NCBI RefSeq assembly: GCF_000506865.1
Contig: NZ_AYSV01000009.1
Location: 1-54,682, forward strand
Direction: 5' to 3'
DNA from: Pelistega indica
GTDB lineage: Bacteria > Pseudomonadota > Gammaproteobacteria > Burkholderiales > Burkholderiaceae_B
DNA: 54,682 bases
Shown: positions 8,811 to 17,368 of the stretch, in pieces
Layout of the letters: each line of letters starts with the position of its first letter
How positions within the stretch are numbered: the first letter of the stretch is position 1
Made by a program: the position numbers and the translations under genes
Notes under the pieces: generated by a model
Told to the model about the DNA's origin: nothing
What the model saw: the letters and a program-made list of their open reading frames with translations, nothing else
Databases searched by the model: none

Positions 8811-9632
8811 ATGGATTTAACAATCGCTCAATGGCTTGAACCTTGGGAGTTTTCACCGACATTAATTATTTGTTTTTTGTTCAGTGCCTATTTATTTATT
8901 AAAGGCTCGCTCCATAGACCAATCGGTATAGTAAGACATTGCTTGTTTTGGTCTGGTTTTGTGATGCTTTATTTATCGTTGCATACCCATGTTGATTATT
9001 TTGCTGAAAGGGTGTTTTTTGTGCATCGTATTCAACATGTTTTTTTACACCATTTAGCACCACTCTTAGTAATGGCGGCTTATCCAGGACAGGTAATGCG
9101 AGCAGGATTGCCAGTAACGCTTAGGTTGAAATTAAGAAAATTTGAGCAAACCTCTCTGGCAATGACGTTACGTAAATGGTGTACAGATAAGTATTTTGTT
9201 CCTTTTTTATTTGTTTTCTTGGTGCTTGTTTGGTTAATCCCAACCGTGCAGTTCTATTCTATGTTGGATATTTATTTATATCGCTTGATGAACTGGTCTG
9301 TTGTGATAAGCGGTTTTATGTATTGGAATTTGATTTTAGATCGTCGTCCAGCCCCACCTGCGGCGATGACGGTTAAGGGAAGGATTATTTCTCCTATTTT
9401 AACGATGGTTCCGCAAATATTGGTGGGAATTTATATTGCTTTAACGCCCAATGATTTGTATCCACTGTTTGATTTATGTGGTAGAGCTGTACCAATTTCA
9501 GCGCTAGAAGATCAAGGATTAGGTGGTATTATTATGTGGGTGCCTGCGGCAATTGTAGAAAGTTTCGGTATTCTCGTCGCTTTAGCTACATTTATGCGAT
9601 TATCAGCTAAGGGGCGACTGAGAGTAAAATAA
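8811..9632 (+). CDS. CtaG/caa3-type cytochrome c oxidase assembly membrane protein
   Basis: A polytopic inner-membrane protein of the caa3_CtaG family, implicated in copper delivery or assembly of haem-copper oxidases in other bacteria. I place the start at 8811 (273 residues), preceded by AAAGAGGTACT with good spacing. Seven or so hydrophobic segments are visible, and conserved histidines occur in SLHTHVDYFAERVFFVHRIQHVFLHHLAPL, quoted here in part as VHRIQHVFLHHLAP, plus PAAMTVKGR-type loops. It is divergent from dusB and stands alone, ending at a shared terminator. The oxidase it serves is not in the window. Family is confident; precise role is inference. Confidence 0.85.
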   Translation: MDLTIAQWLEPWEFSPTLIICFLFSAYLFIKGSLHRPIGIVRHCLFWSGFVMLYLSLHTHVDYFAERVFFVHRIQHVFLHHLAPLLVMAAYPGQVMRAGLPVTLRLKLRKFEQTSLAMTLRKWCTDKYFVPFLFVFLVLVWLIPTVQFYSMLDIYLYRLMNWSVVISGFMYWNLILDRRPAPPAAMTVKGRIISPILTMVPQILVGIYIALTPNDLYPLFDLCGRAVPISALEDQGLGGIIMWVPAAIVESFGILVALATFMRLSAKGRLRVK

Positions 9633-9636
9633 AAGA

Positions 9637-9668
9637 GCGATACATCTTTTATATTTTAGATGTATCGC
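9637..9668. terminator. Bidirectional intrinsic terminator between ctaG-like gene and atoE-like gene
   Basis: An 11-bp perfect stem GCGATACATCT / AGATGTATCGC with a 10-nt AT loop starts 5 bases after the plus-strand stop. Going leftward the hairpin is followed by a T-rich run (TCTTTTATTTT), so it suits the minus-strand permease gene as well; the plus-strand side has TTCTCTGTTT. Confidence 0.8.
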
Positions 9669-9739
9669 TTCTCTGTTTATTGCCCTAAAACCACTATCGA
9701 TTAAGGCATACGAGAAATGGTTTTAAGAGTATTTGTCTA

Positions 9740-11077
9740 TTAAACAAAATAAAAAACGCCAGTAATTAAAATACCAGAATACACTAATGCTATTAAGCAA
9801 TAACCCATAATAGCGCGAGCATTAAGACCAGCTAGACCTAAAAGAGGAAGTGCCCAGAATGGTTGAATCATATTTGTCCAAGCATCGCCCCAAGCAATCG
9901 CCATTGCAGAAACGGTTGGAGGCACACCTAATTGGACGCCAGCAGGTAACATGATTGGACCTTGAACAGCCCATTGACCACCACCAGAAGGTACAAATAC
10001 GTTAACTAACCCAGCACTTAAGAACGCAAGAGAAGGGAATGTTTCCGCTGTAGACCATGCAACGAATTGGTTAGTAATCATGGCGCCAAGAGAAGTACCA
10101 CCATCAGCAGCCCCCATCATAAGACCCATAATACCACCATAAAATGGGAAGAGTAGAATAATACCACTAATTCCTTTGGCACTTTCTTCCATTGCACGAG
10201 AATATCTTTCTAGGGTACCATGCGCTAATAAACCTAGGAATAAGAATAAGCCAATCACAATATTTAATGAAAGTGAAAATCCTTTGCTACTGAAGTGACC
10301 ATATATATAGGCAGCACCAAAGAACACTAAAATAAGTGCCAAGAAACGGTTGTCGTCAACTTTTTGAGCCCATGTATCTTTTGGTGGTAGTTCGATAGCT
10401 TCTTCGATCATTAGTTTTGGATCTACTTCAAAAGGTTTTTTAGGCATCATTGCCATATTAAGCAATGGTAGACCAATCACTAAACCAGCAATAATGGCTA
10501 AGTTATACCAAGAGAATAGCGTTTCAGAGACAGGAACTGCTGCTGTAATTGTTTGTGCAGAGATTTTTGCTAAGTCAGCACCACCAGTTGCTAATGCTAA
10601 TGGAATAGAACCTGATAAACCGCCATGCCAAATCAAGAAACCAGAGTATGCTGAAGCTACTAGTAATGGGTAGTCAGCGCCTTTTACGTTACGTGCTAAT
10701 GCTTTTGCCATTACTGCACCAACGATAAGTCCAAATCCCCAGTTTAACCAGCATGCTAAAAGTGCTACTAGTGTTACCACAAGAATAGCGACCTTAGGAC
10801 TAGTTACTTTAGAGGCAATATTATCTAAGAAGCGACCTAGAACAGGTGCTTTAGCTAATATATGACCTGTCGCCAAGATAAGTGCCATTTGCATAGAGAA
10901 ACCTAATAGACTCCATAGACCATTGCCCCAGAAACTACTAGCTTGTAAAAAATTTTGGTTGGTGAATGTTAAAACAGCCGTAAATGCCATTAAAGTTAGG
11001 ATAACAACAAAGACAAAAGGAGATGGTAGGTATTGACGAACCAATCTCACACTAGCTTCGGTAATTGCACGAAACAT
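9740..11077 (-). CDS. Short-chain fatty acid permease (AtoE family)
   Basis: A polytopic transporter related to E. coli AtoE, which takes up short-chain fatty acids such as acetoacetate or butyrate. The start at 11077 (445 residues) has AGGGAG seven bases upstream. The family signatures are clear: SPFVFVVILTLMAF, NWGFGLIVGAVMAKALARNV, WHGGLSGSIPLALA and FVPSGGGQWAVQGPIMLPA. About ten to twelve membrane segments are evident. It is monocistronic: no ato catabolic genes flank it, although an acyl-CoA ligase of unknown specificity lies far downstream (45998). Its transcript likely ends at the hairpin at 9637-9668. Confidence 0.92.
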   Translation of the reverse strand: MFRAITEASVRLVRQYLPSPFVFVVILTLMAFTAVLTFTNQNFLQASSFWGNGLWSLLGFSMQMALILATGHILAKAPVLGRFLDNIASKVTSPKVAILVVTLVALLACWLNWGFGLIVGAVMAKALARNVKGADYPLLVASAYSGFLIWHGGLSGSIPLALATGGADLAKISAQTITAAVPVSETLFSWYNLAIIAGLVIGLPLLNMAMMPKKPFEVDPKLMIEEAIELPPKDTWAQKVDDNRFLALILVFFGAAYIYGHFSSKGFSLSLNIVIGLFLFLGLLAHGTLERYSRAMEESAKGISGIILLFPFYGGIMGLMMGAADGGTSLGAMITNQFVAWSTAETFPSLAFLSAGLVNVFVPSGGGQWAVQGPIMLPAGVQLGVPPTVSAMAIAWGDAWTNMIQPFWALPLLGLAGLNARAIMGYCLIALVYSGILITGVFYFV

Positions 11078-11212
11078 ATAGACTCCCTGTTCATACATAA
11101 GGTTTCATTGTTGTAAACATAAATAAGGGGAATGAAAATATTCCCCGGTTAGTAATAGATTGTAAATTATATTTTGTAATTATTACATTGGGATTAATCC
11201 TAATAAGGGTAT

Positions 11213-11245
11213 AAAAAAACGCAGAACATAGGTCATGTTCTGCGT
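11213..11245 (-). terminator. Intrinsic terminator of the rne transcript
   Basis: On the minus strand an 11-bp stem ACGCAGAACAT / ATGTTCTGCGT with a 5-nt loop is followed by TTTTTTT. It lies 44 bases after the end of the C-terminal RNase E frame, which supports that this second frame belongs to the same gene. Confidence 0.92.
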
Positions 11246-11288
11246 TAGGCGATTAATAGGATTGTATTTTTGATCAATACTAAGTCAA

Positions 11289-12656
11289 TTATTTTTTAGA
11301 ACTGTCAGTTTCTACTAGTATTAACGGTTCATTACTAATTGCTTGTACTGGTTTGCGTGCTCGACCTAGCTTAATACTTGGAGGAGTTATTTCTACCACC
11401 AAATCAGGCTTGGTTTGAATCCACTGCATTCCAGCACTTTCCACGACTTGAGTCAATGTAGCTGTATCTACCACTGATTTTCCATCGGACACTGTATTCA
11501 TCGGTTGCTCGATGGCACTTGTTTGAACGATAGTCACACTAGTATCTTCCTCAGTGGTGGAATTGTCATCTAATTTAGCGGCAACAATAACCTCACTCAC
11601 AACAGGAGGTTCAACTTCTTGAGGTAAATCAACAGCTACAGGCGGAACTGTTTCAGAAACCACAACAGGAGCTACTGTATCTGTAGTTTCAAAGACAGGT
11701 ACCGGACTAGGCACAAGTGTAGCAGGTTCCACTATAGAGCTTACGCTAGTTGTAGTGTCAGTTGTTTCGCTAAGATTAGCTGTTTCAGGTACATGTTCTT
11801 TAACAGTCGCTACTGGCGAAATCTCAGATAAGTCTGGTGCATGAGCATGTTCAGGGCTTGTTTCGTTGTGATTAATTGTTTCGGCCACAACGATAGTTGC
11901 AAGACCTGTCACACCTGCTACAGTAGCAGGAACAAAAGCATTGTTTGCTTCTGCTGGAGTGGTTGTTTGCTGTTGGCTTAACACTTGTCCTTGCTGTGCT
12001 TCTTGTTGCTCTAATAAGACTTCGTTAGGGATGAAGGCTAGGTTTTCATTTGGTGTGATTGATTTAGCTTCATCATTTGGACGACGACCACGACGATTAC
12101 GTCTACGACGTTTGCGAGCTTCCCCTTGGTCATTAGTGAAATCTTCACCTGTCGCATTATCAGTAGCACTATCAATAATATCATCGCCTAGGGCTTGAGA
12201 GCTAGTATCAACATCTGTAACATAGGATGATTCTAAACGAGTACTATTTTCTTCAAAATTGGCTGGTTTAGTCGATACTGTATCTGCATCGGTGGCTGAC
12301 ACTTTTTGAGGTTTGTTTTGAGTCTCTTTTAAAACCTCTTTAGGAGCAGTGTTTTGGTTATTATTAGCTTTAGTTGAAGTTTCTTTTGTAATCGTCGTAT
12401 TAGCTTGTTCAGCACTGGTCTCTTGACGTTGCTTTCTATTTTGGCGACGAGATTGACGATTCTCAACTTGTTCTTTAGCCGCTTCTTTGTTGGCCTCTTT
12501 AGCTGCCTTTAATTCTTCCGCACGCTTGGCTTTACGAGCAATAGCTTTATCGTCATCCTGAGCTTTTTCTGGACGACGAGGGCGATTGCGTTGCTTATCT
12601 TGGCGATTATGTTTTGGTTGTGCCGGTAATCTCTTTTTTCTCTTGAGAATCCTCAA
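11289..12656 (-). CDS. rne: RNase E C-terminal scaffold region (separate frame, belongs to rne)
   Basis: About 450 codons that read on from the catalytic part of RNase E in the +1 frame. The region is low complexity, with arginine-rich RNA-binding-like blocks (NRQDKQRNRPRRPEK, RQSRRQNRKQRQ, RKRRRRNRRGRRPND) and a long acidic, Thr/Val/Pro-rich linker, then a tail with GMQWIQTKPD, LGRARKPV and EPLILVETD that resembles the terminal peptide I recall from other betaproteobacterial RNase E proteins. This is the unstructured degradosome-scaffold half. No plausible independent start is evident, since the first ATG lies inside the catalytic frame. It would be joined to the upstream part if the A6 tract at 12634-12639 were A5, giving about 1033 residues. 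Confidence 0.85.
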   Translation of the reverse strand: MRILKRKKRLPAQPKHNRQDKQRNRPRRPEKAQDDDKAIARKAKRAEELKAAKEANKEAAKEQVENRQSRRQNRKQRQETSAEQANTTITKETSTKANNNQNTAPKEVLKETQNKPQKVSATDADTVSTKPANFEENSTRLESSYVTDVDTSSQALGDDIIDSATDNATGEDFTNDQGEARKRRRRNRRGRRPNDEAKSITPNENLAFIPNEVLLEQQEAQQGQVLSQQQTTTPAEANNAFVPATVAGVTGLATIVVAETINHNETSPEHAHAPDLSEISPVATVKEHVPETANLSETTDTTTSVSSIVEPATLVPSPVPVFETTDTVAPVVVSETVPPVAVDLPQEVEPPVVSEVIVAAKLDDNSTTEEDTSVTIVQTSAIEQPMNTVSDGKSVVDTATLTQVVESAGMQWIQTKPDLVVEITPPSIKLGRARKPVQAISNEPLILVETDSSKK

Positions 12657-14376
12657 CAGAAGGAGTGGCTGGCGTACCCATAAACCATGCTTTGATGCGT
12701 TGGAAGAAACCTATCGTAGGTTCTTGTGCTTTTACTGCGGGAGTAACGGCAGGTGTAGGAGCAGGGGTTTCGCGATGAATTCCTTTAACAATTGCTTCAG
12801 GACGTTGTTTTTCTTCATCTTTTTCTTTTTTGTCTTGCCAAGAAAGTGTCGTATTTTCAGGTGCTTCAATCATTTCTAAGCTAGACTTTTGCTCATCCAT
12901 ACGTGGGTCGTCGTAACGAACACGCTCAATATCATGATGAGGTGTTTCTATATTTTTGTTCGGGATAAGATAAATACGTACTTTTAGGCGTGTTTCGATT
13001 TTTACAATATCAGTACGCTTTTCATTGAGTAGGTAAGTAGCTACTTCAACAGGAACTTGCGCATAGATAGCCGCTGTATTTTCTTTCATCGCCTCTTCTA
13101 CAAGTAGGCGTAAGATATTCAGTGCACTAGATTCTACGTCACGAATTACGCCTGTACCATTACAACGTGGGCAGGTAACATGTGAGCCTTCATTAAGTGA
13201 AGGGCGTAAACGTTGACGAGATAATTCCATTAAACCAAAACGAGAAATTTTACCCATCTGAACACGAGCACGATCAACATGTAGAGCATCTCTTAATTTT
13301 TGCTCAACAGCACGTTGGTTTTTGCTGTCTTCCATATCAATGAAATCGATAACAATCAAACCGCCTAAGTCACGCAAACGGAGTTGACGAGCAACTTCTT
13401 CGGCTGCTTCAAGATTGGTACGCATGGCAGTCTCTTCAATGTCAGTACCTCTAGTTGAACGTGCAGAGTTTACATCTACGGCTACTAAAGCTTCGGTATG
13501 GTCAATAACGATAGAACCACCAGAGGGTAATTGAACGTTACGTGAATAAGCTGTTTCAATTTGGTGCTCTACTTGGAAGCGAGAGAAAAGAGGAACAGCA
13601 TTTCGATAACGTTTTACTTTTTGGACATTTTCAGGCATTACATCTTGCATGAAGGCTAATGCTTGATTATGGATATTATCAGTATCAATTAGAATTTCGG
13701 CGATATCGGGAGAGAAATAGTCTCGAATAGCACGAATAACTAAACTTGATTCTTGGTAGATAAGAACGGGAGCTGGGTATTGTTGAGATGCTGTAAAAAT
13801 AGCATTCCATAGTTTTAATAAATATTTAAGGTCCCAATCTAATTCAGGAGCAGTACGACCAATACCAGCGGTACGAGCAATCATGCTCATTCCTTCTGGT
13901 AAATCTAGTTGTGACATGGTTTCACGTAATTCCTGTCTTTCTTCTCCGTCAATGCGGCGAGAAACACCGCCACCACGAGGATTATTTGGCATTAAGACAA
14001 GATAACGGCCGGCAAGAGAAATAAAAGTGGTTAAAGCAGCACCTTTGTTACCGCGTTCCTCTTTTTCTACTTGGATGATAAGCTCTTGTCCTTCGGCTAA
14101 CGCATCCTGGATGCGAACATTACGGACATCAACGCCTTCTTTGAAGTAGCTACGTGCTACCTCTTTGAAGGGTAAAAAACCATGGCGCTCATGGCCATAG
14201 TTTACAAAGCAAGCTTCTAGACTAGGTTCGATGCGAGTAATTACACCCTTGTAGATATTACCTTTGCGTTGTTCACGACCTGCTGTTTCAATATCAATAT
14301 CAAGGAGCTTTTGCCCATCTACGATAGCAACGCGTAATTCTTCTTGATGCGTTGCATTAAATAACATGCGTTTCAT
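12607..14376 (-). CDS. rne: Ribonuclease E, catalytic N-terminal part
   Basis: RNase E is the endonuclease that starts decay and processing of most RNAs. The start at 14376 (MKRMLFNATHQEELRVAIVD) aligns with E. coli Rne. Visible are the S1 domain (about 38-120, KGNIYKGVITRIEPSLEA), the 5'-sensor region, the DNase I-like metal site (VDVNSARSTRG, GGLIVIDFIDME) and the zinc-link CPRCNGTG. As sequenced it stops at 12607 after 589 residues, ten codons past a minus-strand A6 tract, with a non-family tail. The catalytic half is intact, so the truncated form could be active. Transcription starts from a long structured leader and the gene is divergent from rluC, as in E. coli. Confidence 0.95.
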   Translation of the reverse strand: MKRMLFNATHQEELRVAIVDGQKLLDIDIETAGREQRKGNIYKGVITRIEPSLEACFVNYGHERHGFLPFKEVARSYFKEGVDVRNVRIQDALAEGQELIIQVEKEERGNKGAALTTFISLAGRYLVLMPNNPRGGGVSRRIDGEERQELRETMSQLDLPEGMSMIARTAGIGRTAPELDWDLKYLLKLWNAIFTASQQYPAPVLIYQESSLVIRAIRDYFSPDIAEILIDTDNIHNQALAFMQDVMPENVQKVKRYRNAVPLFSRFQVEHQIETAYSRNVQLPSGGSIVIDHTEALVAVDVNSARSTRGTDIEETAMRTNLEAAEEVARQLRLRDLGGLIVIDFIDMEDSKNQRAVEQKLRDALHVDRARVQMGKISRFGLMELSRQRLRPSLNEGSHVTCPRCNGTGVIRDVESSALNILRLLVEEAMKENTAAIYAQVPVEVATYLLNEKRTDIVKIETRLKVRIYLIPNKNIETPHHDIERVRYDDPRMDEQKSSLEMIEAPENTTLSWQDKKEKDEEKQRPEAIVKGIHRETPAPTPAVTPAVKAQEPTIGFFQRIKAWFMGTPATPSVEDSQEKKEITGTTKT

Positions 14377-14847
14377 ATTGGTTCTTCTCAATAAAAATTT
14401 AATGCATTCACCATAAATGCATTAACCCTAGGTATCGAGGGCAAACCAATTGCTCATGCAAAGAATCCCATGACCAATACTTGGTTGGGACTGTCTATAT
14501 TAATGCGCTCAAGCTATGTTGAGCATAAAAAGTTTTACTGAAAACCTAGACTAAGCTCTCTAACATAATAGGCTCAAAAATCTAGATTTTTTAATCTTTC
14601 ACTGTGCACAAACAAGGTTCTGACAAACGGATATATGCATTTACGTGGGTAGGGGATTAAATATAAAACTACCGCATTTCATAACGTAAATAAGCATGCG
14701 TTTGTAACCTTCAATTACCGAAATAGCGACACCTTTGCGTTAATTCTCTCGCGTCGTGCTAAAACGAAACACTGAGCTTTCTCTTCTGAAAGTTTCTTAC
14801 GTGTGATAGGAGTTTTAGTCATTATGGTTAAACTATTCTCTCTCGGG
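14377..14847 (-). promoter_or_regulatory. Long structured 5' leader of rne
   Basis: About 470 nt separate the inferred start site from the rne ATG. Stem-loops seen include 14466-14490 (TCCCA-TG-ACCAA-TAC-TTGGT-TGGGA, 10 bp with a 2-nt bulge), 14507-14524 (GCTCAA-GCTATG-TTGAGC) and a palindrome AAAAATCTAGATTTTT near 14576-14591. In E. coli the rne leader binds RNase E and gives autoregulation; by position and structure the same is inferred here, although I see no sequence identity I could vouch for. Confidence 0.6.
14715..14822 (-). CDS. Possible 35-codon upstream ORF in the rne leader
   Basis: A short frame MTKTPITRKKLSEEKAQC... ending ...INAKVSLFR, with 35 residues and many basic residues, begins 25 bases after the inferred promoter. 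A purine-rich stretch GAGAGAGAATAG lies somewhat far upstream of the ATG. No family recognised. It may be a leader peptide, a small protein or chance. Confidence 0.25.
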   Translation of the reverse strand: MTKTPITRKKLSEEKAQCFVLARRERINAKVSLFR

Positions 14848-14853
14848 TGAGCC

Positions 14854-14859
14854 ATTATA
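14854..14859 (-). promoter_or_regulatory. Putative -10 element of the rne promoter
   Basis: The minus strand reads GCTATAATGG, a perfect TATAAT, in the gap between divergent rne and rluC. No good -35 hexamer is seen 17 bases upstream, where a run of C is found. Inference only. Confidence 0.45.
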
Positions 14860-15007
14860 GCATAGGGGGGGTAGATAAGAAAGAAATTAAAATCATTTAA
14901 TTAGGAATAGGCTATATACCTTTAATGTATGAAATGAAATAAAGTGAGCCGATATGCATAAAACTAAAATCGCTTGGTTTGCGTTAAAATAAGTAATTAA
15001 TTTACTG

Positions 15008-16012
15008 ATGACAAGTATGGCTAAGCAATTATCATCTCCACTACAAAAAAAAATTTCCCCACAATCCTCTTCAGATAAGGTTAATGCTCTATTACAGGTG
15101 AGATTTGTGAAGATTGATGAGGGGGCTGATGGGCAAAGAATCGATAATTTTTTGCTACGTCAGTGTAAGGGTGTGCCGAAAAGTCATTTATACAAAGCTA
15201 TTCGTTCGGGTCAAGTCAGGGTCAATAAAGGTCGTATTTCATCAGAATACCGTCTAAATGTAGGGGATGAAGTGCGAATTCCTCCTCTCAGAATGGCAGA
15301 TCCTGATAGTAAACCACCTGTACCTAAAGCAGAATTTCCTATTATTTATGAAGATGATGCAATTTTAGTGATTAATAAACCAGCGGGAGTTGCTGTGCAT
15401 GGTGGGAGTGGTGTTTCGTTCGGTGTGATTGAGCAGCTGCGATCGGCACGACCAGAGAGTAAGTTTTTAGAGTTATCTCACCGGTTAGATAAAGAGACTT
15501 CTGGTTTATTGATTATTGCGAAGAAAAGAAGTGCATTGGTTGTATTGCATGACATGATGCGACAATCCGAAGGGCATAAATCTTATCTAGCACTCGTTGT
15601 TGGGGAGTGGACGGCGAAAAGACAAGAAATTAAGTTGCCACTATATAAGTATTTAACGCCTGACGGTGAACGAAGAGTACGTGTTGACAAAGAACATGGA
15701 AAATATGCACATACCATTGTCACTAAATTGCAAGGGTATTTAGGATATACTTTGCTTGGTGCTCAGCTTAAAACAGGTAGAACTCATCAAATAAGAGTGC
15801 ATTTAGCTTCTCAAGGTTTTCCTATTGTCGGTGATGAGAAATATGGAAAGGATGAGGTTCGTGAAGAAGTCTCGAAAAAAGGCTTTAAAAGAATGTTCTT
15901 ACACGCCCATCGCTTGCAATTTACGCACCCATTGACTGGGGAAAAATTGCTTTTGGAAGCCCCTCTGCCTGTTGAGTGTTTGCGCTTCTTAGATCAGCTA
16001 AAAAAAGGATAA
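15008..16012 (+). CDS. rluC: 23S rRNA pseudouridine synthase RluC
   Basis: RluC isomerises U955, U2504 and U2580 of 23S rRNA in E. coli. The 334-residue product has an N-terminal S4 RNA-binding domain (about 35-95, RIDNFLLRQCKGVPKSHLYK) and a RluA-type catalytic domain with the active-site aspartate in SHRLDKETSGLLI, plus TGRTHQIRVHLA. Two start codons nine bases apart are possible (15008, 15017). It is divergent from rne, the same arrangement as in E. coli. Only 5 bases separate it from the next gene, so they are co-transcribed. Confidence 0.96.
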   Translation: MTSMAKQLSSPLQKKISPQSSSDKVNALLQVRFVKIDEGADGQRIDNFLLRQCKGVPKSHLYKAIRSGQVRVNKGRISSEYRLNVGDEVRIPPLRMADPDSKPPVPKAEFPIIYEDDAILVINKPAGVAVHGGSGVSFGVIEQLRSARPESKFLELSHRLDKETSGLLIIAKKRSALVVLHDMMRQSEGHKSYLALVVGEWTAKRQEIKLPLYKYLTPDGERRVRVDKEHGKYAHTIVTKLQGYLGYTLLGAQLKTGRTHQIRVHLASQGFPIVGDEKYGKDEVREEVSKKGFKRMFLHAHRLQFTHPLTGEKLLLEAPLPVECLRFLDQLKKG

Positions 16013-16017
16013 AAATA

Positions 16018-16668
16018 ATGAAGTTTTCATTGGTAGTGTTTGATTGGGACGGCACATTAATGGACTCAACGCATTCTATTGTTGTTGCTATGCAAAATGC
16101 AGCGAGAGACTTAAATTTGACGGTGCCTAGTCATCAAGACGCGAGTTGGGTTATAGGAATTACTTTAGTGGATGCGTTGAAACGAGTTATTCCAGACTTA
16201 ACGGATGACTTGGTTGACGATTTTGTGACTCGTTATAAATATCATTTTTTAACTCGAGACCCAGATTTACGCTTATTTCCGGGTAATTTACAACTATTAG
16301 ATGAGTTGAAAAGTAAAGGCACTCAAATGGCGGTGGCGACAGGTAAGAGTCGAGTGGGGCTAGATAGGGCTTTGGCTAATCATCAGTTGGGTCATTTTTT
16401 TGATGCGACTAGAACATCAGATGAGACAGCAAGCAAACCTGATCCACTTATGTTGAATGAGATAATGGAAGAGCTTATGGTTGAGCCTGAAAATGTGGTG
16501 ATGATAGGGGATACGACACATGATATTTTGCTAGCTAAAAATGCTGGTGTGCATTGTGTTGCTGTTACTTATGGTGCACATTCTAAGCAAGAACTTTATG
16601 AGGCAAAACCAGATCATGTTGTCGAGAGTGTTGATGAGCTCCATCGCTTATTATCTATTTATTGCTAA
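16018..16668 (+). CDS. HAD-superfamily phosphatase (Gph-like, subfamily IA)
   Basis: A 216-residue haloacid dehalogenase-type hydrolase. The start at 16018 follows AAGGAT; an upstream reading overlapping rluC is less likely. Motif I FDWDGTLMDS (catalytic Asp 9 and 11), motif II VATGKSRVGLD, motif III lysine in ASKPDP and motif IV MIGDTTHDILLA are all present, with a helical cap between motifs I and II. Substrate is unknown; phosphoglycolate phosphatase-like annotations are common for relatives, and a homologue often sits beside rluC in this group. Confidence 0.92.
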   Translation: MKFSLVVFDWDGTLMDSTHSIVVAMQNAARDLNLTVPSHQDASWVIGITLVDALKRVIPDLTDDLVDDFVTRYKYHFLTRDPDLRLFPGNLQLLDELKSKGTQMAVATGKSRVGLDRALANHQLGHFFDATRTSDETASKPDPLMLNEIMEELMVEPENVVMIGDTTHDILLAKNAGVHCVAVTYGAHSKQELYEAKPDHVVESVDELHRLLSIYC

Positions 16669-16725
16669 TTAGACGTAGAATAAAAATTTGAATAATAGAA
16701 ATACTCACCAAGAAAGGATAGTGTC

Positions 16726-17346
16726 ATGTGGCTCAAATTAAAACCAGTATTGTTTCTTATCTCGTTATTGCCTTTGGCAAGGTGGATATATTTGTATAGC
16801 GCACAACAATTAGGGCAAGATCCAGGATTATGGTTAATGTCTTCTTCTGGTCAAACTACCTTAAGTTTTCTAATTATTACATTATGTATGACTCCTTTGC
16901 GTCAATTGACTAAGCAACAGGGCTTTATCTTATGGCGTCGCATGTTTGGGTTGTTCACTTTTTTCTATGCAACTTGTCATTTGCTCTTATGGTCAGGCAT
17001 GGAGCGACATTTTAGTTTCGCTTTGATGGGTAAGGATATTGTAGAGCGACCTGCTATCGTATTTGGTTTATTTAACTATGTCTTGTTATGTATCTTAGCT
17101 ATAACGTCTAATCAGGCTATGGTACGCAAGCTAGGAAGAAATTGGCGACGTTTGCATCGCTTGGTTTATATAGTAGCGGTTTTTGCCGTTATACATGCTA
17201 TTTTTATGCAAAGATCTGATGCGTCTATAGCGGATATTTATGCTTTTACCGCGGTTGTATTTATATTATTAGTATGGCGTATTGTTGCTCAACGTATACG
17301 GCAGCAACGTATTCAGCAACAATTGCAAGCGATTAAGCCTAAGTGA
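16726..17346 (+). CDS. msrQ: MsrQ, haem-binding membrane subunit of the MsrPQ methionine sulfoxide reductase
   Basis: MsrQ (YedZ) passes quinone-pool electrons to periplasmic MsrP, which repairs oxidised methionines. The 206-residue protein has five to six membrane segments and conserved histidines in ATCHLLLW, RRLHRLVY and AVIHAIFM, as expected for the b-haem ligands, with GRNWRRLHRLVYI as a family landmark. AAGGA precedes the ATG. msrP, normally adjacent, is absent: the flanks are a HAD phosphatase and an amidase. Either msrP is elsewhere or the subunit is an orphan. Confidence 0.9.
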   Translation: MWLKLKPVLFLISLLPLARWIYLYSAQQLGQDPGLWLMSSSGQTTLSFLIITLCMTPLRQLTKQQGFILWRRMFGLFTFFYATCHLLLWSGMERHFSFALMGKDIVERPAIVFGLFNYVLLCILAITSNQAMVRKLGRNWRRLHRLVYIVAVFAVIHAIFMQRSDASIADIYAFTAVVFILLVWRIVAQRIRQQRIQQQLQAIKPK

Positions 17347-17368
17347 TTTTATCCACTGATCTACTATT

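Noticed and set aside
9686-9725. TAAAACCA ... TGGTTTTA inverted repeat before the shared terminator
   Set aside because: Only 8 AT-rich pairs with a 24-nt loop and no T-run; not convincing beside the much stronger hairpin at 9637.
12634-12639. A classic -1 ribosomal slippery heptamer in rne
   Set aside because: The run is in the wrong phase for A_AAA_AAG and the needed shift is +1, so programmed -1 frameshifting does not explain the split.
12586-12879. 97-codon plus-strand frame at the rne junction
   Set aside because: Low-complexity Phe- and Arg-rich product antisense to rne; no ribosome site.
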